Positions 40,109-47,300 of a stretch of 64,000 bases of DNA are shown in pieces. Below the pieces are notes generated by a model. The model worked only from the letters and a program-made list of their open reading frames with translations. It made no database searches and was not told the origin of the DNA. A program made the translations under genes and the position numbers. How positions within the stretch are numbered: position 1 is the first letter of the stretch; the number at the start of each line of letters is the position of its first letter. Source of the DNA: Streptomyces rimosus (GTDB lineage Bacteria; Actinomycetota; Actinomycetes; Streptomycetales; Streptomycetaceae); contig NZ_CP023688.1 of assembly GCF_008704655.1 (NCBI RefSeq), positions 7,012,001-7,076,000 of the forward strand. Direction: 5' to 3'.

Positions 40109-41119
40109 TCAGTCGTCGGACTTCTTCGGCTTCCAGCCGGTGTCCCCCTTGGCGTCGTCGCTCGTCCACTCCTCCGTCTTGCCGTCGGTCACCACGGTCT
40201 TGGTGCCGCTGCCGTCCTCCTTGACCTCGATGGTGGTGGTCACCTCGTGGCCGTTGAGGTCGACGGAGGAGTGGGTCGTACCTTTCACCGTCTGCTCGTT
40301 GCCGTCCTCGTCGGGACCGACGGTGGTGTACGTGGTCTTGGTGTCCCGGTGACCGGTCTTCTGGTCGGTGACCGAAGTGGTCGTGCCGGTCGTGGTGCTC
40401 TCGTTGCCCTCGGTGTCCTTCGTCTTGCTCGTGAAGTCGTCCGTGGTGGTCTTGTGCTCCGTCGTCTCGGTCGTCGACGAGGTGCCGGTGGTGTTCGTGA
40501 CGTTGCCGAAGACGTCCGTCGACTTCGAGTCGTAGGTACCGTCGGGGTGGTAGTTCGTGGTGTCGGTCGACTTCAGACCGGTCCTGGTCTCCATCGTCGT
40601 GGTGATCTTCGTCGGCTCGCCGTCCGGCCCGTACTCGTACGTCGTGGTGGTCTTGTTGCCGTGCCCGTCGTCGGTGGTCCACTCATGGGGGCGCTCACCG
40701 GGCTTCTCGGGCTCCTTGGGCAGCAGGGACGGGTCGATGTCCGGGTGTTCCTTCTTGGCCTGCTCGACCGCCTCGTGCCAGGCGTTCCACTCCTTGTCGC
40801 GGGCCTTCCACAGGTCGGAGGAGATCTGGGCGCTCTGCTTGGCCGCCTTGTTGGCCAGGTCGAAGTCCCAGTCGGCCCACTTCTTCGCCACGCCGTCGTA
40901 GAGGTTCTTGAGCTTTTCCAGCTTCTCCTCGGAGCGCTTGAAGGAGCCCTTCCACGTCGAGTAGTACTTGCGGATCGCCGCGACCGCCGTCCGGCTGCCG
41001 ACCTCGTCGACGGAGTACTCCTGCTTGCTCTCGCGGGCCTGCTTGACCTCTTCCTTGAGCTTGCCGGCCTTCTGCGCGACATCGTTGAGCAGCTCGTAGT
41101 CAACGGCTATGTCGGACAC
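40109..41119 (-). CDS. WXG100-type protein with a Thr-rich repeat tail
   Basis: A 336-residue protein. The first 130 residues are helical, with a WXG motif (Trp56-Lys57-Gly58 in YYSTWKGSF) between two helices, and Trp-rich helices after it (WADWDFDLANKAA, EWNAWHEAVEQ). From about 150 the sequence is a Thr/Asp/Gly-rich series of short strands (TTTTYEYGPDGEPTKITTT, NYHPDGTYDSKSTDVFGNVT), reminiscent of YD/RHS repeats. It is probably a secreted substrate of the neighbouring ATPase. I start at the GTG at 41119, with AAGGG upstream; a GTG at 41149 is an alternative. Confidence 0.75.
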   Translation of the reverse strand: MSDIAVDYELLNDVAQKAGKLKEEVKQARESKQEYSVDEVGSRTAVAAIRKYYSTWKGSFKRSEEKLEKLKNLYDGVAKKWADWDFDLANKAAKQSAQISSDLWKARDKEWNAWHEAVEQAKKEHPDIDPSLLPKEPEKPGERPHEWTTDDGHGNKTTTTYEYGPDGEPTKITTTMETRTGLKSTDTTNYHPDGTYDSKSTDVFGNVTNTTGTSSTTETTEHKTTTDDFTSKTKDTEGNESTTTGTTTSVTDQKTGHRDTKTTYTTVGPDEDGNEQTVKGTTHSSVDLNGHEVTTTIEVKEDGSGTKTVVTDGKTEEWTSDDAKGDTGWKPKKSDD

Positions 41120-41182
41120 GGTCACACCCTTCGCGCGCTCGGAGATCACTTTCCGTCTCCACTGGTCAAACGCAACTCGAAG

Positions 41183-41250
41183 CCGATCGGTTCACCCCGG
41201 CACCGGGGAAGCGGGGCGAAGTGATGTCGTTCACACGATGAACCGATCGG
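41183..41250. promoter_or_regulatory. Spaced 12-bp inverted repeat in the divergent promoter
   Basis: CCGATCGGTTCA (41183-41194) and TGAACCGATCGG (41239-41250) are perfect reverse complements 44 bases apart. A nested GTTCA-n5-TGAAC lies at 41229-41243. They sit between the WXG100-type gene and the giant effector gene and may be a shared operator. Confidence 0.6.
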
Positions 41251-41353
41251 GCCGCAGATACGTAAACGTAGGTGTGGTGTCTTCTGTTGCCGCTGCGCCT
41301 GACGCGCCGGCCGGGGCACCTGTGAACGGAACCACCGTGGGAGAGGAACAGGC

Positions 41354-44300
41354 TTGGCTACGCGTCCCGGAGACTGGGGTGCTCTCGGCCTCGACGGCGA
41401 CCCGACCCCGGGTGACGCCGCGGCCATCACCACCATCGCCGACGCGATGCGCGACCTCGCCACCAACGCGGGCACCATCAACCAGGGCCTGAAGGCCCTT
41501 CAGCAGACCGCCGGCGACGGTCAGCGCTTCATCGGCAAGACCGCCGACCAGCTGCGCGACATGGTCGACGGCCACCTGCACAACTTCGTCGGCCATGTCG
41601 AGGAGTCCTTCCACCAGGCCGAGGCGGCGCTGCGCAAGTACGCCACCGCCGTCACCGACGCGCAGAGCGACGCCGACGCGGCGCTGACCGCCATCCAGGG
41701 CCTCGCCGACGACGACCCGCAGCGGGAGACCTACAAGGACCGGGCCGACGAGGCCAAGAGCGCGCTCAGCAGCGCGGCCGGCGCCCTGGACAAGGCGCTG
41801 ACCTCGGCCGGGTCGCTGATGGTCCAGCCGGTCAGCGACTGCGACCTGTTCTGGGAAGCCTTCGAGTGGCTGACCATCGTCCTGTCGGTCATCGCCATCT
41901 TCACCGGCGGCGTCCTCGCGATCCTCGCCTGGGGCATGAACGCCGTCCTGCTCATCAAGACCATCGTCGACTTCACCCAGGGCAAGGCCAGCGGCCTCCA
42001 GCTCGGGCTCGCGTTCCTCGGCGTGCTCTTCCCCACCACCAAGGCCCTGCCGGTCGCCTCCATCGTCAAGGGCCTGGGCAGCGTCCTGAAGAACGGCCTC
42101 AAGGGCATCGCCGACATCGGCAAGGGCATCAGTGGGCAGATCGGCCACTTCTCCTCGCTGTACAACATGCCGAAGGTCGTGGTGGCGCCCATCGTCCTGG
42201 CCCTCCACGCGGGCTCCGGCCTGAACATCGTCAACGGCGTCAAGGGGCTGGGGAACCTGGCCAAGGGCGGCTGGGACTCGCTGGCGGGCACCGTCGTCAA
42301 GGACTGGGTGAACGTCACCAAGAACGTCACCGGCGACTGGGCCAAGGTCGGCGCGTACCTCCAGGTCAACTTCGGGCGGCTCGGACGGGCCGGCATCGCC
42401 ACCGTGCTGCCCCTGGACTTCACCGAACTCGGCGTCCTGGGCCTCGGCGGCGCCGCGCGGCTCGCCTTCGCCGAACGGGTGCTGGGCATCCCGCAGCCGG
42501 AACTGCAACAGCTGCTGGCCAACGCGGGCCGCTGGGACGCGACGGTCCACGGCGTCGGCACCATCCACGTGAACGGCGCGGTGGGGGCGTTCCGGCCGGT
42601 TGGCGGAACCGGCGTGCACTTCGTGCCGGGCACCTTCGTGGACCTGTCGAGCCTGCACTTCACGCCCGGTGGCTGGCACGGCAGCTCCTTCTCCGGGGTG
42701 CACATGACGCCCGTCGCGCCGGTGAGGCCCGGCGGCCTCGGCGGCTTCACCGGAGCCGTCACACCGACCGGGATCAAGGCGTTCACCCCGGACGGGCTCG
42801 GCGCGTTCCGGCCGGTCGGGGTGGGGAACTTCAACCTCAACTTCACCAACCTGATGACGGGCGGTCCGGGGTCGTTCAACCCCGGGAGCCTGCACTTCTC
42901 CTTCCCCGGCAACCTGGGGAACCTCACCCACCTCACGCCGAAGGGGACCGTCGCGCACATCGGCGGGAACGTCCCGCACGGCATCACCGTGCCGAACGGT
43001 TCCTTCTCGCACACCGGCCTGCACCTCGACCGGCCCGGGCTGATCACCATGCCCGAGATGCCCGGCACGACCACCCACACCAGCGGGCTGACCGTGCCGG
43101 ACGTCCACAACCCCGGCGCCACCCGGCTCCTCCACCAGACGGACTTCCAGGCCGGTCACGTCCGCATGGACAGCAACCTGCTGCTGTCCGGGGACACCGC
43201 CATCGACCTGCTCAAGGACGCCCACGGCTCGTCCGGGCTCGGGCACGTGGCCACCGACGCGCCCGCCGTCCGTGTCCCCGAGGCCTCCTTCGACGGCGGC
43301 TTCGTCCACGACATCGGCGACGGCCACTCGATGGCCCGCGGCGCCATCGGGTACGGCGAGGCCCTGGAGGACATGACGTTCCCCGAGCTGAACGCGCTCG
43401 CCAACGGCGATGTGACGGTCACCGGCTTCCACGGGGACGGCATCAGCGTCCGCATCGGCGAGGCGCCGCCGCGTACGTTCACCGCGCAGGACCTGGCGAA
43501 CACGGTGCCCGGCGGCCCTGCCCGTACGGACCTGACGGGCGTACAGGCCGTGGCGGGGGTGCCGAACCCGGCGGGTGCGCAGCATTTGCCCGGCGCCCAG
43601 GGGCTGCCCGGCACGCAGGGCATGCCGGGTGTGCCCGGTGGTGCGGAAACGATCCGGCCCACGGGTGTCGGCGCGACCGGCGATCTTCCCGGCCCGTTGC
43701 GGGCGAAGGGCCCGGACGCCGTGCCCGGCGGTATCAAGACCCCGGATGTCACGGTCAACACCAAGACGTCCGGCACCGTCACCACGGCCAAGGCTGTGCC
43801 TCAACCGGCCGTAAACGAACACGACTTGGCGATGAGCCTGCTGGACACCGGCGACCGCAAGCCGGTCCCGTCCACCGGCCAGAGCGCCACCGGCCACAGC
43901 GCCACCGCCGACGCCGGCCCCTCCGGCGTGTCGGCCCGTCCCGACCTGGACGGCGCGGGCGCGTCCGGTGCCGCCGACCACAGCGCCCTCGACTTGATCG
44001 CCCACCCGGGCGGCGGCCCGACGAAGGCGGAGGACGCCGCCGTACCGGCCATCGTCAAGGGCACCGAACCCGCGCCCACACCGGTTCCCGCCCCCGCGCC
44101 GAAGACCGAGGCGCCCACCCCGGCGCCGGGCCCCAAGGAAACCGGGCCGGTCACCGCGCCCCCGGCCAACCGCTTCGGCGGCTTCTCCGGCGCGGCTGCC
44201 ATGAACCAGCGCCTGCGCGCCCGCAACGACCTGATCCTCGGCGGCTCGACCGGCCCCGAGGCCGGGGCGAAGCTCAACGCCTGGGCCCGGTACGAGCACG

Positions 44301-47300
44301 CGGTGTCGGAGCTGGGGAAGGCCGAGCGCAAGGTGGACGAGCTGACCCCGCCGCCGGGCGCCGCCCAGGGCGAGCCCTCGCCCGCCCTGACCGAGGCCCT
44401 GGACGAACTGGGCGTCAAGCGCACCGAGGTCGCCCAGGCCGAGGTACGCCTGGACGAGCTGGGCATCGACGCCCAGCGCACCCGTAACCAGGTCAACGCC
44501 CTCACCGGCGGAATCTTCGGCGAGCACGGTGGCCCCCGGCCGCAGCCGGTCCCGCACGCTCAGCCGGAGACGCAGGCGGTCCCGTCCGCCGATGCGGGCA
44601 AGGCGAAGACCGGCGTGGCGGAGCCGCAGCCCGCGCCGGCGGTCGACAAGGGCAAGGGCAAGGCCGACATCGCCGAGCCCGAGCCCGTACCGAGCAGCCC
44701 CGTCCCGCAGCGTCCGACGCCGGAGAACCGGCTCGACTTCGGTCCCGGCACCGGGCGGGGCGCCCGCGACCAGGCACGGGACGACATCGTCACCGGGGGT
44801 ACGAGCGGCCCGGAGGCCGAGACGCGGCTCGACGCCTGGGAGAAGTACCAGCAGGCGTCGTACGACTTGGGCCGCGCCCAGGAGAAGGTGGACCGCCTCG
44901 TACCGAAGGCGGACCGGCCGGGCCCGTCCAAGCCGTCCGCAGCGGCCGTCGACGCGCTGGACGACCTGGGTGCCAAGCGCGCCGAGTTCGCCGACGCGGA
45001 AGCGCGGCTCGGCGATCTGGGCATGGACCCGCACGACATCCGGCGGCAGATCGACGACGCGAACACCGCGATCGCGATCGACCGCGCGCAGCACGGCGAG
45101 TACGTCGGGCCGCTCGGCGGCGCGCCCGCCCCGCACTCCGGCGAGCCGCTGCCGGTCGGACCGCACGACTGGTCCCCCGCCCCGGAGGCGCCGCACGCCC
45201 TGTGGCCCGAACCGGGCACCCACGGGGCCGGTCGCACCATGGTCAACCAGTCCTTCCGCGACCTGCCGTACGCGGGCCACCAGCCGCTCACCGCCGACGG
45301 CTACCTGGACTGGATGCGGAAGAGCACGGGGGAGGGCCGCCCTCTGGCCTACGTGGTCAACACCATCGTCTCGTACCGCGAGATCGGCGGCGGCAAGCTC
45401 CAGGACTTCCTCGACTCCATCACCCGCGGCCTGGACGGCTACGACGGCCGCCTCGGCGTGGTGATCGGCGTCAACGGCAAGGCCGAGGACCTCGCGGCCA
45501 TCCACCGCGCGATGGACGAGGCCCTGGGCTCGGTGCACTTCGACCACCCGCTGGCGATGGTGGCCACCACCTTCTACGGCGAGAACTTCCCGTACGGCAC
45601 CATCCGCAACCTCACCATGACCAGCCCCGCGGCCCGGTCGATGGCGCACTCGATGATGCACGGCGGCGGGGCCGCTGGCCCCAGCCACCCGTACTGGGCC
45701 TTCATGGACTTCGACGTGTACGAGCACACCGTCCCCAGCGGCCGGCACGTCTTCGACCACTTCGACCGGGAGCTGAACCTGGGCCCGGGCGGGGCCGTGG
45801 ACGACTGGGCCAAGAAGCTTCCCGACGACACGGGTGCCGGGGGAAAGGCGGCCGACGACTCGGCGGCGGTGCCGGACGTGCCCGACACCCCGCCGCTGCG
45901 CCCGCTGGTGATGACCGGCGGCTACCGGGTGCCCGCGAAGACCGGCGAGACGGTGATCGTCGACGGCGTCGAGGTGGACCGCTCGGCCGTGGACCTGGTC
46001 CGGGCGACCAAGACCCGCGGCGAGACGCCCGAGGGCATGGTCTTCACCCAGCAGCTGGTGGACAAGTTCGCGTCCGTCGTCGACTCCGACATGCGCATCC
46101 GCGCCAAGATGGCCGGCTTCCACGGGCTGCTGCCGTACGGGCCCGAGCCGAACCTCTTCGTGGACGCGGCCATCACCATGGTGGACGACGTGCGGCTGGC
46201 CGAGGGCGTCTGGAGGCCGGTCCGGTTCGGCGGCGGCACCGGTGAGTACAAGGGGCTGCGGGAGCGGCTCAATTACTTCAACGCCTGGGAACTGGACCAG
46301 ACCCTGCCGGACGTCCCGGGCAACGCGGTCGCGCGGGAGATCGCCGCCGCCAACTCCGTGCTGCCCGACCGGGGCACCGCGTTCCTGGCCGACTTCGTCG
46401 ACGGTGCCGTCCCCACCGACCTCTCGCGTCTGATGTCGGGCTACTACAAGCACGGCAAGGCCGGCGGCGTCGGCAACATGCCGCAGGAGCACCTGACCCC
46501 GAAGAACGTGGTGGAGCACGTCTTCGCCCGGGACAACTTTGACCTGGACCCGAGCCTGTCGCGCGCCAAGGACGACACGAAGTTCAAGGACATCCGCGAG
46601 GAGCTGACGAGGGGGAACTCCCCGGAGCAGGGCTTCAAGGACGATCCGCTCAAGCCCATCGGCATCGACGGGCGGCGTCCGGAGCTCAACGAGCACCCCC
46701 GTGCCACCGTCGAGCGGCTGGGCGCCGGGCTGGGCGCCGACCACAACACCCTCGGCCTGAACATCTCCCTCCGCGTACCGGGCAGGCCGGACGGGCTCGT
46801 GGTGGGCATCGTCCCCGCCGACAAGCGGTTCATCAGCCACGCGGTGGCCACCGCCCCCGAGGAACTGGCGTACAAGCGGCTGCAGAACTACGTCCTCGCC
46901 GAGGTCCTGCCCACGGGCGGCCTGCCGCACGACTCGCTGCTGCGCGCCCTCCCGGAGCCGCCCGCGGGCACCGGCCCGAAGGGCGCGCGGCCCGTGCCCG
47001 GCGCGATCCCGGACGCCCAGACGCTCCTGACGCAGGTACAGCGGCAGATGGGCAAGAACGGCCTCACCGACCTCTTCCACGACGTGTACGCCCGGGGCCT
47101 CGACGGCCGCGCGCTGTCCGTCGGCCTGGTCACCGGACGCCTCGGCCCGGACGTGACGGACATCGGCCCGATCGAGCAGATCATGCTGGAGCGCTACGCC
47201 AAGGCGTTCAACCGCCCCCTGGAGATCAGGGGCGCGGACGGCTCCACCCACACGGTCGGCGTCGACGCCCGCAAGCCGGGCCCGACGCTGTACCTGACCT

